Source: Buttiauxella noackiae ATCC 51607
GTDB lineage: Bacteria; Pseudomonadota; Gammaproteobacteria; Enterobacterales; Enterobacteriaceae
Reading direction: 5' to 3'
Length of the DNA stretch: 64,000 bases
NCBI RefSeq assembly: GCF_001654865.1
Contig: NZ_LXEO01000068.1
Span: 62,001-126,000 of the forward strand
Shown here: piece after piece, positions 20,349 through 29,564 of the stretch
Numbering within the stretch: the stretch's first letter is position 1
Layout of the letters: every line of letters begins with the position of its first letter
Program-made: the position numbers and the translations under genes
Notes under the pieces: generated by a model
What the model was told of the DNA's origin: nothing
Seen by the model: only the letters and a program-made list of their open reading frames with translations
The model's database searches: none

Positions 20349-21203
20349 CTACTGCGCCAGATCAACCTGAATATTATCAATCAAGCGCGCCTGGCCAAGC
20401 CATGCGGCCATTAATACCACGGCACGTTTACTCTCAACGTTCAGCTCTGACAAGGTATCGGCATCGCGGATTTGCAGGTCGTCAGAACGAAAACCTTTTT
20501 CATTCAGTTCGGTGGCGGCAATAGCCAACATTTCTTCGGTATCACGCTCACCAGACCGCAGTTTATCCGCCAAAGACTGCATCACTTTATGCAGGCCAGG
20601 AGCGATTTTGCGCTGTTCTGCGGTTAGATAGCCATTGCGTGAGCTCAGTGCCAGGCCATCTTTCGCGCGAACCGTCGGCACGCCGATAATTTCGATGTCA
20701 TAGCCCATATCCGCCACCATCTTGCGGATCACGGCGACCTGCTGGAAGTCCTTCTCACCGAAGCAGGCGATATCAGGTTGCACCATGTTAAAGAGCTTGC
20801 TGACAATGGTAGAGACGCCACGGAAATGCCCTGGGCGACTTGCGCCTTCGAGCATGGTAGAAAGCCCCGGGACTTCAACAAAGGTCTGTGAGTCCAGACC
20901 TTGTGGATAAATATCGGCTGGGGCAGGGGCAAATACCAAATCCACTTTGCGGCGGTTTAGTTTCTCGCAATCTTCCTGCAAGGTGCGGGGATAGCGAGTT
21001 AAATCATCCGGACGGTCAAACTGCATCGGGTTCACAAAAATGGTGGTAACCACCACATCCGCACGGCTTTTCGCATCATCGACCAGTTTCATATGGCCGT
21101 CGTGCAGGTTGCCCATGGTCGGCACCAGTGCGATGCGTTTACCTTCCTGGCGCCAGCGGCGGATTTGCTGGCGTAACAGCGGTATCGTTTCGATAATCAA
21201 CAC
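20349..21203 (-). CDS. panC: Pantothenate synthetase
   Basis: ATP-dependent condensation of pantoate with beta-alanine. The GTG at 21203 is chosen: it gives [16 protein letters not shown] as in E. coli, and GGAGAAGGG stands just before it. Length is 284 residues (E. coli 283). An upstream in-frame extension to 21260 would run into panB and has no support. Nucleotidyltransferase motifs are present: [10 protein letters not shown] at 28-37, the PGHFRGV region and GEKDFQQ, with LSSRNGYL later. It begins 13 bases after the panB stop, so the two are cotranscribed. Confidence 0.97.
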   Translation of the reverse strand: MLIIETIPLLRQQIRRWRQEGKRIALVPTMGNLHDGHMKLVDDAKSRADVVVTTIFVNPMQFDRPDDLTRYPRTLQEDCEKLNRRKVDLVFAPAPADIYPQGLDSQTFVEVPGLSTMLEGASRPGHFRGVSTIVSKLFNMVQPDIACFGEKDFQQVAVIRKMVADMGYDIEIIGVPTVRAKDGLALSSRNGYLTAEQRKIAPGLHKVMQSLADKLRSGERDTEEMLAIAATELNEKGFRSDDLQIRDADTLSELNVESKRAVVLMAAWLGQARLIDNIQVDLAQ

Positions 21204-21216
21204 AACCCTTCTCCTG

Positions 21217-22011
21217 TCAGTGGAAACTATGTTCTTCACCTGGGTAGGCGCCTGATTCAACTTCAGCTATGTACTGGCGTACTGCGGCGCGCATGTCGCC
21301 GTTTCCTGTAAGGAAGTTTTTGGCAAATTTAGGGATATGGCCCCCGGTGATACCAAAGGCATCGTGCATAACCAGAATCTGTCCATCAGTGACATTACCC
21401 GCGCCAATACCGATGACTGGAATGCTTAGCGCTTCGGTGATGCGTTTTGCCAGCGCGACCGGCACACATTCCAGCACTAACAACTGCGCGCCTGCTGCTT
21501 CGAGCGCTACTGCATCATCAAACAGCGTTTGCGCGGCTTGCTCGTCGCGCCCCTGGACTTTGTACCCGCCGAAGATATTGACGGATTGCGGCGTCAGGCC
21601 CAAATGCCCGCAAACCGGAACGGCTCGTTCAGTCAGCATTTTGACGGTTTCAACCAACCAGCGCCCGCCTTCGATTTTGACCATATTAGCACCGGCGCGC
21701 ATAACAATGGCTGAATTGGCAAACGCCTGTTCAGGCGTGGCATATGCCATAAAAGGCAGGTCAGCAAGCAGAAGGCAGTTTGGAGCACCACGACGTACCG
21801 CGCGAGTGTGGTAGGCAATATCTTCCACGGTAACGGGCAAAGTGGAATCGTGGCCCTGGACGGTCATCCCTAATGAATCACCAACCAGCATCACACCGAT
21901 GCCTTCATCGGCAAACAGTTTTGCAAAGCTGAAATCATAAGAGGTGATGGTTGCGAATTTGCGTTGAGCCTGTTTCCACTGGCGCAACTGAGACATGGTG
22001 ATTGGTTTCAT
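21217..22011 (-). CDS. panB: 3-methyl-2-oxobutanoate hydroxymethyltransferase
   Basis: First committed step of pantothenate synthesis: adds a hydroxymethyl group from methylene-tetrahydrofolate to ketoisovalerate. 264 residues, as in E. coli. The metal-binding region VGDSLGMT (Asp45), the HLGLTPQS loop and [14 protein letters not shown] are typical. First gene of the panB-panC-panD set. The 66 bases upstream separate it from folK; the yad fimbrial cluster that E. coli carries at this spot is missing. Confidence 0.97.
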   Translation of the reverse strand: MKPITMSQLRQWKQAQRKFATITSYDFSFAKLFADEGIGVMLVGDSLGMTVQGHDSTLPVTVEDIAYHTRAVRRGAPNCLLLADLPFMAYATPEQAFANSAIVMRAGANMVKIEGGRWLVETVKMLTERAVPVCGHLGLTPQSVNIFGGYKVQGRDEQAAQTLFDDAVALEAAGAQLLVLECVPVALAKRITEALSIPVIGIGAGNVTDGQILVMHDAFGITGGHIPKFAKNFLTGNGDMRAAVRQYIAEVESGAYPGEEHSFH

Positions 22012-22077
22012 GGCAATCCCAGAGAAATAAGAATGAGAGGTGAAATCGTTACATTAGCAAACAGAACACGTCCGTGG

Positions 22078-22557
22078 TTACCAAAACGTAATCCCATCCT
22101 GGGAGAGAGTATCTAAAATTTCAGCGGCGCGCTTGCCGTCCGGGAAGGTGCAGTCGGGGGCAATTTCCAGCAGCGGAACCAACATAAAAGCACGATTCTT
22201 CATATCATAATGCGGCACGATAAGCGTTGGTGTTGCGACAGTCAGATTACCGAATAGCATAATGTCGAGATCAAGTGTGCGCGGCCCCCAGCGTTCAGCT
22301 TTACGCACGCGACCATGCTCCAACTCAATACGTTGAGTATGGGATAGTAATGCTTCGGGAGACAGTGCGGTTTCCAGGGCAACAGCGGCATTCAGGTAAT
22401 CAGGTTGGTCTTGTGGGCCGAGTGGCTTTGTTCGGTAGTACGAAGAGATTGCAACCACCCGGCTTTGCGGAATGGTTGCTATGGCGTCCAGCGCATGAGT
22501 CACTTGCTCAAGCGGAGACGCCAGGTTGCTGCCGAGTGCGATGTACGCAAGCGTCAT
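22078..22557 (-). CDS. folK: 6-hydroxymethyl-7,8-dihydropterin pyrophosphokinase
   Basis: Folate pathway kinase that transfers pyrophosphate from ATP to hydroxymethyl-dihydropterin. 159 residues, as in E. coli. The signature [12 protein letters not shown] (Trp90, Asp95, Asp97) is intact, and the GSNLASP start motif is present. Its ATG overlaps the pcnB TGA (ATGA), so translation is coupled to pcnB. The last 15 or so residues differ from E. coli, a region known to be variable. Confidence 0.97.
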   Translation of the reverse strand: MTLAYIALGSNLASPLEQVTHALDAIATIPQSRVVAISSYYRTKPLGPQDQPDYLNAAVALETALSPEALLSHTQRIELEHGRVRKAERWGPRTLDLDIMLFGNLTVATPTLIVPHYDMKNRAFMLVPLLEIAPDCTFPDGKRAAEILDTLSQDGITFW

Positions 22558-23951
22558 GCACTTCCACCGCTACGTGGTGCACGCTTGCGTGGGCGACGAT
22601 GGCGGCGGCGTACTGTTGGCTCATCGCCTAACACATCGAGCATATCTTTCTGTGCAGGTGGAGCTGCAACCTGGAACTCACCCCACCATTTGGTCAGGCG
22701 CAGTAATTCCTGGTTATTTTCCACTTCCGCACGCAGTGCCAGTAGATCGTAGGCAGCGCGGAATTTAGGATGCTCCATCAGCTTCCATGCGCGTTTGCCC
22801 TGGCGGCGTGACAGGCGAAGCTGCAGGCCCCAGATATCACGCACAAGCGTGGTGATGCGTTTTGGAATCGCCAGCGCACGGCAAGCTTCATCCAGCACTT
22901 CGTTCATCGCAAGTGCAAAAGCGTCCATATAGGCAAGGCCGCTTTCCTGAGTGAGCTTTTGGGCCATCTCAAGTTGCGGATACCAGAATATGGCCGAGAA
23001 CAAGAAGGCCGGATTAACACGCATATCGTTCTGAATGCGGTTATCGGTATTCTTCAGCACCTGAACGATCATTCGTTCCATCGGGCTGTCACCCTGCTCG
23101 GTAAAGTAGCGGGTGATGGTCGGGAATAACGGCTGGAACAGCTGATATTCGCGCAGTAATTCGTAAGTTGGATAACCGTGGCCAGCTTGCAGAAGTTTCA
23201 GTGACTCTTCAAACAAACGAGCAGGCGGTACATCATTAATCAAGGTTGCTAAGCGCGGAATAGGTTCGCCAGTTTCCGGGCTAATCGTCATATTCAGCTT
23301 GGCGGCAAAGCGCACTGCACGAAGCATGCGGACAGGGTCTTCACGGTAGCGCGTTTCAGGATCGCCAATCAGACGGATAACGCCATTGCGTAAATCATTC
23401 AGGCCACCGACATAATCGCGAACCGAGAAATCCGCCACGCTGTAATAGAGGCTGTTGATGGTGAAATCGCGGCGCTGTGCATCTTCTTCGATAGAACCGA
23501 AGATGTTGTCACGAAGCAACATACCGTTTTGACCGGTCTGTGAAGTCTGTTTGTCAGACTTCTGCTCTTCATGGTGACCACGGAAAGTAGCAACTTCAAT
23601 GATTTCCGGCCCAAACATCACATGTGCCAGACGGAAGCGACGGCCCACCAGACGACAGTTGCGGAACAGTTTACGCACTTGATCCGGCGTAGCACTGGTC
23701 GTGACATCAAAGTCTTTCGGCTGTTTGCCGAGCAAAAGGTCACGGACACCGCCACCCACGAGGTAAGCCTCGTAGCCTGCTTTGTTCAGACGATAGAGCA
23801 CCTTGAGGGCATTTTCACTGATATCTTTGCGGGACAGAGCGTGCTGGTCACGCGGAATTACCGTGATTTGCGGGAGATCTTCACTCTCCTCGACCACGAC
23901 GTCATCGCGGTTAAGCACCTTGCGGCAAAAATTAGCGACTCGGGTAAAAAT
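22554..23951 (-). CDS. pcnB: Poly(A) polymerase I, apparent ATT start
   Basis: Adds poly(A) tails to RNA 3' ends, promoting decay, and controls ColE1-type plasmid copy number through RNA I. If read from ATT at 23949-23951 the protein is 465 residues, exactly the E. coli length, and begins (M)[18 protein letters not shown] lies at a good distance before the ATT, and no ATG, GTG or TTG fits nearby. E. coli pcnB is a documented AUU-start gene, so this is a conserved feature. Nucleotidyltransferase motifs are intact: [12 protein letters not shown] at 65-75 and DFDV with Asp80 and Asp82. The Arg/Lys-rich C-terminal tail is typical. It overlaps folK. Confidence 0.95.
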   Translation of the reverse strand: MFTRVANFCRKVLNRDDVVVEESEDLPQITVIPRDQHALSRKDISENALKVLYRLNKAGYEAYLVGGGVRDLLLGKQPKDFDVTTSATPDQVRKLFRNCRLVGRRFRLAHVMFGPEIIEVATFRGHHEEQKSDKQTSQTGQNGMLLRDNIFGSIEEDAQRRDFTINSLYYSVADFSVRDYVGGLNDLRNGVIRLIGDPETRYREDPVRMLRAVRFAAKLNMTISPETGEPIPRLATLINDVPPARLFEESLKLLQAGHGYPTYELLREYQLFQPLFPTITRYFTEQGDSPMERMIVQVLKNTDNRIQNDMRVNPAFLFSAIFWYPQLEMAQKLTQESGLAYMDAFALAMNEVLDEACRALAIPKRITTLVRDIWGLQLRLSRRQGKRAWKLMEHPKFRAAYDLLALRAEVENNQELLRLTKWWGEFQVAAPPAQKDMLDVLGDEPTVRRRHRRPRKRAPRSGGSA

Positions 23952-24036
23952 AGTACACCTCGGCAGTGTCAATCATAGGGACAAAAAAAACAGCGGCTAA
24001 TCATAGCTCAGTGCGTGGCATTTGAGAATGACGTAT

Positions 24037-24903
24037 TCACGCCGAGCCTGGTTCAATAGCCTCAAGCGACCAGGTTTGCACCGCCTGACGGAGTAACTCG
24101 TTGAGCGTCAAATCTTGCCAATGGTCAATTTCTGGTTGATTCAAAAATGCCAGCGCTGCATGAATAACTGGACGTGGATCGCCTTGCGGTAGGGCTGGCG
24201 CGTGATTCTGCTTAGAAAGCTTTGCCCCATTCTCATTGAGCACTAAGGGCAAATGTACGTAATCAGGCACCGTCCATCCAAATTGTTGATACAGTGAAAT
24301 TTGTCTTACCGTTGGCTCAATTAAATCTGCGCCACGTACAATTTCGCTTACACCTTGATAATTATCATCCACTACCACAGCAAGATTATAGGCAAATAAC
24401 CCATCCCGGCGGTGAATGATGAAATCTTCACGAGCCAGTTGTTCGTCGGCGATTAACGTCCCATGAAGTTTATCTTCAAAACTTAATACCGGGTGATGTT
24501 GCATAAAACGTAACGCGGCATTATTAGGACCATGGTTTAACGTGCGGCAATGGCCATCGTAAAAACCGCCAATTTGCTGAATCCGTCTACGTGTGCAGGT
24601 GCAGTAATAACTCAACCCTTGCTGATGTAACCATGAGAGTGCTTCGCGGTAGGCTTCGTGTCGTTGGGATTGCCATAAAACTTCGCCATCCCACTCCAAC
24701 CCGTAATGCTCTAGCTGCCGCAATATAGTAGCAGCGGCGCCCGGTACTTCACGTGGTGGGTCGATATCTTCAATACGCACCAGCCATTGGCCGTGTTTTG
24801 AGCGTGCTTGCAGGTAGCTGCCGAGTGCGGCAATTAACGAGCCGAAGTGGAGTTCACCCGAAGGCGAGGGGGCAAAGCGCCCAATGTAGTGGGGTGTGTT
24901 CAT
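24037..24903 (-). CDS. gluQ: Glutamyl-Q tRNA(Asp) synthetase
   Basis: Paralogue of glutamyl-tRNA synthetase without an anticodon domain; it attaches glutamate to the queuosine base in tRNA(Asp). The ATG at 24903 gives 288 residues starting [22 protein letters not shown]. The HIGH-like segment, the zinc ligands Cys101, Cys103 and Cys119 (CTC...GHCR) and the KLSKQN motif are present. The C-terminus is about ten residues shorter than in E. coli. It lies downstream of dksA on the same strand with a 77-base gap, as in E. coli, where dksA read-through supplies much of its expression. Confidence 0.95.
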   Translation of the reverse strand: MNTPHYIGRFAPSPSGELHFGSLIAALGSYLQARSKHGQWLVRIEDIDPPREVPGAAATILRQLEHYGLEWDGEVLWQSQRHEAYREALSWLHQQGLSYYCTCTRRRIQQIGGFYDGHCRTLNHGPNNAALRFMQHHPVLSFEDKLHGTLIADEQLAREDFIIHRRDGLFAYNLAVVVDDNYQGVSEIVRGADLIEPTVRQISLYQQFGWTVPDYVHLPLVLNENGAKLSKQNHAPALPQGDPRPVIHAALAFLNQPEIDHWQDLTLNELLRQAVQTWSLEAIEPGSA

Positions 24904-24980
24904 GATTTGCTGCGGTAGGCCAGAAATAAATAAGGCGGGAGAGTATCCCGCCATTATGAGTAATCTGAAATTGCGAGCCG

Positions 24981-25436
24981 TTAACCGGCCATTTGTTTTT
25001 CGCGAATTTCTGCCAACGTTTTACAGTCAATGCACAAATCAGCTGTCGGGCGAGCTTCGAGACGGCGGATGCCGATTTCAACACCACAGGACTCGCAGAA
25101 ACCGAAGTCTTCGTCTTCTACTTTCTTGAGTGTCTTCTCGATTTTCTTGATCAGTTTACGTTCCCTGTCACGGTTACGCAGTTCGAGGCTGAACTCTTCT
25201 TCCTGGGCTGCACGGTCTACCGGATCCGGGAAGTTTGCTGCTTCATCCTGCATATGCGTCACCGTGCGATCAACTTCATCCATAAGTTGGCTACGCCAGG
25301 CTTCAAGAATAAGCTTGAAGTGCGACAGCTGGGCTTCGTTCATATACTCTTCGCCCGCTTTCTCCTGATATGGCTCCACCCCAGCGATGGCGAGGATACT
25401 CAGGGACGATGTTTTACGCTTTTGCCCTTCTTGCAT
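24981..25436 (-). CDS. dksA: RNA polymerase-binding transcription factor DksA
   Basis: Binds the secondary channel of RNA polymerase and, with ppGpp, controls the stringent response. Read from the ATG at 25436 it is 151 residues, as in E. coli, with AAGGAG nine bases upstream. The coiled-coil tip carries Asp71, Asp74 and Ala76 (DPVDRA), and the zinc finger has Cys114, Cys117, Cys135 and Cys138. Differences from E. coli cluster in the first coiled-coil helix (residues 38-54). gluQ follows on the same strand. Confidence 0.98.
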   Translation of the reverse strand: MQEGQKRKTSSLSILAIAGVEPYQEKAGEEYMNEAQLSHFKLILEAWRSQLMDEVDRTVTHMQDEAANFPDPVDRAAQEEEFSLELRNRDRERKLIKKIEKTLKKVEDEDFGFCESCGVEIGIRRLEARPTADLCIDCKTLAEIREKQMAG

Positions 25437-25614
25437 GTTGTTTCTCCTTAACACGCACTATCGGTCCCCTGTTCGGGGGAAAATCAGGCCGCTATAAATA
25501 GCAGATGCTTTTCAGGATGGCAATTATATAAATTCCTCTCTTGACAAGCCTGTGAAGAAAAGCGTATTTACGCGAACCGCCAGCACACAAAACAGACAAA
25601 CGTTAATACCTTTT

Positions 25615-25721
25615 ATACTTCAGGCTGCATCTTTGTTGGCGGCGCTTACTCGCCCGAATCACTTACTTCAGTAAGTTCATCGGGGCTCATTCACTTGCCG
25701 CCGCGATGCAACTCGAATTAT
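25615..25721. repeat. ERIC/IRU element upstream of dksA
   Basis: A 107-bp imperfect palindrome. The outer arms are ATACTTCAGGCTGCATC and GATGCAACTCGAATTAT. The core contains ACTTAC-TTCA-GTAAGT flanked by CCCGAAT and TCGGGGCTCATTCAC, matching the conserved centre of enterobacterial repetitive intergenic consensus sequences. It fills most of the space between dksA and sfsA, which lie on the same strand. The rest of this gap (25437-25614) should hold the dksA promoter, which I could not place. Confidence 0.8.
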
Positions 25722-25732
25722 TGTGGGTACTC

Positions 25733-26440
25733 TTAAATTAAACAAACAGGCAACGGCGAAATTAGAGTAAGCCCACGGGCAGAAAGTTCAGCCTTATAAG
25801 CAATAATCTCAACACCGCACTGCTGCGCTTCGTATAACAGCTCAGCGTACTTCGCATCAATGTGGCGAGCCGGGGAAACTTGAGTGATGGAAGAATGTAG
25901 TACCGCAAACAACAGCACCGCTCGCTCACCTTGCAAAACCACGCTCATCAATTCCCGCAAATGCTTTTGTCCTCGCAGGCTTACTGCGTCCGGGAAATAT
26001 CCACAACCTTGTTGTGATAACGTCACTGATTTTACTTCAATATAGCAGTTAACCTTGCAATCTGCCTGCAACATAAAATCAATGCGGCTGCGCTCAGCTC
26101 CGTATTTGACTTCACTTTTAATGGTGGTGTAACCCATTATTTCCGCAATAGTTTCTGACACTAATGCTTCTTTCACTACCGTGTTCGCACGCAGCGTATT
26201 AACGCAAATAAATTCGTCGTTTTGTGTCTGGGTTATTTCCCAGGTGTGGGGATATTTTCGAGTCGGGCTATCTGATGTGGAATACCACACTGTATCGCCA
26301 GGGGTTGCACATCCGGTCATTGCGCCGGTGTTTGGGCAATGGAGCGTTAACTCTTCACCAGACGGAGTGACCACATCAGCCAGAAAGCGTTTATAGCGTT
26401 TGATGAGTGTGGCTTGTTGTAGTGGGGGGCTAAACTCCAT
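25733..26440 (-). CDS. sfsA: SfsA, sugar fermentation stimulation / DNA-binding nuclease-like protein
   Basis: 235 residues (E. coli 234). Named for stimulating maltose gene expression when overproduced; the family has a DNA-binding OB-fold part and a nuclease-like fold. The RIDFMLQAD and [10 protein letters not shown] segments fit a restriction-enzyme-like core (Asp...Glu-x-Lys). The N-terminus [22 protein letters not shown] is conserved. It begins immediately after the thpR stop with no gap, indicating cotranscription. The biological role remains uncertain. Confidence 0.93.
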   Translation of the reverse strand: MEFSPPLQQATLIKRYKRFLADVVTPSGEELTLHCPNTGAMTGCATPGDTVWYSTSDSPTRKYPHTWEITQTQNDEFICVNTLRANTVVKEALVSETIAEIMGYTTIKSEVKYGAERSRIDFMLQADCKVNCYIEVKSVTLSQQGCGYFPDAVSLRGQKHLRELMSVVLQGERAVLLFAVLHSSITQVSPARHIDAKYAELLYEAQQCGVEIIAYKAELSARGLTLISPLPVCLI

Positions 26441-26980
26441 TTACTCTTCCTTATTGCTTAATGACCAGCGCTGTAGCTCCAGGTAACGCGTTCGCCCTTG
26501 CTTGAAAATTGATTCATATAATACGAAGTCTTCAACTTTGTATTGCCAGCGAAAACCAGGTGGCGGGATGGCAACCGCACGCGGTGTGTTCCGATAAAGC
26601 GTGATATGTGGGTGAAATGGCTGCGGGCTTTGGTAGCAGCCGCTACGAGCTGCCTGGGCACGCAACATATTTGCTAACTGAATCAGCCCCAGAGGTGCAT
26701 GTCGGGGGCCAATCCACACCACGTTTGATCGCAACCACTGCCCTGCATCATCAATTGTCAGGGTAAAACCGCTTTGGCGGATCCTCCCGGCGAGCACGCT
26801 GAGTGCTTTTTGCTTTTCAATACTGATATCGCCTAAAAAGGCGAGAGTCAGATGCAAGTTGGCAGCAGCGACCGGACGCCCGGAATCTTCAGGAAACTGA
26901 GTGGCGCGCCACTGGATAATCTGTTTTTGTACCTCGGCTGGCAATTCGAGGGCAAAAAACAGACGGCGAGTTTCAGCCAT
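26441..26980 (-). CDS. thpR: RNA 2',3'-cyclic phosphodiesterase (LigT family)
   Basis: 179 residues (E. coli 176). Two HxTx motifs characteristic of the 2H phosphoesterase family are present: HLTLAFLG near residue 43 and HPHITLYR near 125. E. coli ThpR opens 2',3'-cyclic phosphates and can join certain tRNA halves. Divergent from hrpB with about 70 bases between the starts; sfsA follows without a gap. Confidence 0.94.
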   Translation of the reverse strand: MAETRRLFFALELPAEVQKQIIQWRATQFPEDSGRPVAAANLHLTLAFLGDISIEKQKALSVLAGRIRQSGFTLTIDDAGQWLRSNVVWIGPRHAPLGLIQLANMLRAQAARSGCYQSPQPFHPHITLYRNTPRAVAIPPPGFRWQYKVEDFVLYESIFKQGRTRYLELQRWSLSNKEE

Positions 26981-27052
26981 AGTGGTCTCTCGTTATGAAT
27001 TGGCTTGATGCTACAATAGCGAACTTCGCATCATACCCGTTTGGAGCCCTTT

Positions 27053-29485
27053 GTGCCGTCATTACCGGTTGCCGCAGTGCTACCCGATATTCTTAACGCC
27101 TTGCAAAATGCGCCACAGGTTTTACTGAGCGCCCCAACGGGGGCGGGTAAATCGACTTGGCTTCCGTTGCAAATTTTACGGCAGGCAAACTTAGGCGGTC
27201 GCATTCTACTGCTGGAACCACGTCGCCTGGCGGCACGAAACGTTGCGCAGCGCCTCGCAGAATTACTCGGTGAAAAACCCGGTGAAACAGTTGGTTACCG
27301 AATGCGTGCTGAAACCTGTGTTGGGCCAAATACGCAGCTTGAAGTGGTAACCGAAGGTATTTTGACGCGCATGATTCAGCACGATCCTGAGCTTTCAGGT
27401 GTTGCGTTGGTGATCCTCGATGAATTCCATGAACGTAGCCTGCAAGCCGATCTGGCGCTGGCATTGTTGCTTGATGTGCAGCAGGGGCTACGCGACGATC
27501 TCAAATTACTGGTTATGTCTGCAACGCTTGATAATGCGCGCCTTCAGCAATGTTTACCGCAGGCACCTGTAATCAGCTCTGAAGGGCGAGCATTTCCTGT
27601 TGAACGCCGCTACAACCCGCTTTCTACCCATCAACGCTTTGATGAAGCGGTTGCCATTGCCGTAGCCAATTTGCTGCGAGAAGAGTCGGGTTCGCTGCTG
27701 CTGTTTTTACCGGGTGTCAGTGAAATTCAGCGTGTTCTGCAACAGTTACAAGAGCGTGTCACAAGTGATGTCCAGCTTTGCCCGCTATATGGTGCACTGC
27801 CTTTAAGCGAACAGCGCAAAGCGATTCTTCCGGCAGCAAACGGTTCGCGTAAAGTGGTGCTGGCGACCAATATTGCCGAAACCAGCCTGACGATTGAAGG
27901 CATTCGCCTGGTGGTGGATTGCGCGCAGGAACGCGTCGCACGCTTTGATGTTCGTACTGGGCTCACAAGGCTTATCACACAGCGAATTAGCCAGGCTTCG
28001 ATGATTCAACGCGCCGGGCGAGCGGGGCGTCTGGAGCCGGGTATTTGTCTGCACTTAACCAGTGCCGAGCAGGCAGAACGCGCGAGCTTGCAAAGTGAAC
28101 CGGAAATCCTGCAAAGCGACCTCTCTGGTTTGCTGCTTGATTTAATGCAATGGGGTTGCCAGGAACCGGGTCAGTTGACCTGGCTTGATGCACCGCCCGT
28201 CGTCAATTTAGCGGCTGCGCGAACCTTATTGCGCCAGCTCAATGCCCTGGATGAACAAAATAAACTCACGCCCGTAGGCCAGAAAATGGCGAATCTGGGT
28301 AACGAACCGCGCCTGGCCGCGATGTTGGTTAACGCTAAAGATGCTGACCAACAGGCGACGGCATCGCGGCTTGTCGCGATTCTTGAAGAGCCACCACGCG
28401 GCCAGGACTGCGATTTGCGTAACGCATTTAGCAGACGTCAGGACAATTGGCAGCAGCGGAGTTCTCAGCTTCTGAAGCGTCTTAACAGCCATGGTGGAGA
28501 GGTGGATTTTAATCTTGCTGCATCATTGATGGCACAATCTTTCCCTGACAGGATTGCCCGCCGTCGTGGTCAGGATGGTCGCTACCAGTTAGCTAACGGC
28601 ATGGGCGCGATGCTTAACCAGGATGATCCGCTTACGCGCTACGAATGGTTGTTAGCACCTCTATTATTGCAGGGTAGCAATACACCTGATGCACGTATCC
28701 TGCAGGCTATCCCGCTGGATATTGAGTCGCTAACGCTACAGTGCCCGGCGTTGCTGACCGAAAGTGACACCGTGGAGTGGGATGAAACGCAAGGGACTTT
28801 AAAAGCGTTTCGTCGCACCCAAATTGGCAAATTAGTGTTGAAAGTCCAGCCACTGGCGAAACCTTCTGAAGATGAGCTCCACCAGGCAATGCTTAATGGT
28901 ATTCGTGAAAAAGGCCTGTCGGTGCTGAACTGGTCGGCACATGCGCAGCAGTTAAGAACACGCCTGGTATGTGCAGCAAAATGGTTGCCAGAACTTAAAT
29001 GGCCAGACGTGTCAGACGAGGCGTTGCTGCGCGATTTAGACCGCTGGTTATTACCTGAACTGCATGGTGTACACTCGTGGCGGGCGTTAAAAAACATTGA
29101 TGTCACACGGGCGTTACAGAACCTGATCGACTGGAACGCGCGAGTACGTCTGGATAGTGCGCTGCCAACTCATTACACTGTGCCGACTGGAAGCCAGATA
29201 GCCATTCGCTATGATGATGAAAACCCGCCCGTTCTTGCTGTTCGTATGCAAGAAATGTTTGGTAAAGCTCAAACTCCGGTGATTGCCGAAGGCCGTGTGC
29301 CACTGGTTCTGGAGTTGCTCTCCCCGGCACAACGCCCTTTGCAGATAACGCGTGATTTAACCGCTTTCTGGAATGGTGCGTATCGGGAAGTGCAAAAAGA
29401 GATGAAAGGACGTTATCCAAAACACGTCTGGCCGGACTCGCCAGCAGATGCGCTGCCTACGCGGCGTACCAAAAAGTACCAATAA
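27053..29485 (+). CDS. hrpB: ATP-dependent helicase HrpB
   Basis: A DEAH-like superfamily 2 helicase of about 810 residues (E. coli 809). The GTG at 27053 is preferred: GGAG stands eight bases before it and it yields MPSLPVAAVLP like E. coli; an in-frame TTG at 27041 has no ribosome site. Walker A SAPTGAGKST is at 26-35, the DEFH box at 123-126, SATLD follows, and the QRAGRAGR motif VI is intact. The C-terminal HrpB domain ends in WPDSPADALPTRRTKKYQ. The RNA substrate is unknown. mrcB follows after 79 bases. Confidence 0.96.
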   Translation: MPSLPVAAVLPDILNALQNAPQVLLSAPTGAGKSTWLPLQILRQANLGGRILLLEPRRLAARNVAQRLAELLGEKPGETVGYRMRAETCVGPNTQLEVVTEGILTRMIQHDPELSGVALVILDEFHERSLQADLALALLLDVQQGLRDDLKLLVMSATLDNARLQQCLPQAPVISSEGRAFPVERRYNPLSTHQRFDEAVAIAVANLLREESGSLLLFLPGVSEIQRVLQQLQERVTSDVQLCPLYGALPLSEQRKAILPAANGSRKVVLATNIAETSLTIEGIRLVVDCAQERVARFDVRTGLTRLITQRISQASMIQRAGRAGRLEPGICLHLTSAEQAERASLQSEPEILQSDLSGLLLDLMQWGCQEPGQLTWLDAPPVVNLAAARTLLRQLNALDEQNKLTPVGQKMANLGNEPRLAAMLVNAKDADQQATASRLVAILEEPPRGQDCDLRNAFSRRQDNWQQRSSQLLKRLNSHGGEVDFNLAASLMAQSFPDRIARRRGQDGRYQLANGMGAMLNQDDPLTRYEWLLAPLLLQGSNTPDARILQAIPLDIESLTLQCPALLTESDTVEWDETQGTLKAFRRTQIGKLVLKVQPLAKPSEDELHQAMLNGIREKGLSVLNWSAHAQQLRTRLVCAAKWLPELKWPDVSDEALLRDLDRWLLPELHGVHSWRALKNIDVTRALQNLIDWNARVRLDSALPTHYTVPTGSQIAIRYDDENPPVLAVRMQEMFGKAQTPVIAEGRVPLVLELLSPAQRPLQITRDLTAFWNGAYREVQKEMKGRYPKHVWPDSPADALPTRRTKKYQ

Positions 29486-29564
29486 CTTTGAGAGATTTCC
29501 TCTTTCGACTTGAGTTGAGATGAGGAGAATCAGGCCGTGCGCCTTATTTTTGGTGGAGAAAGCA

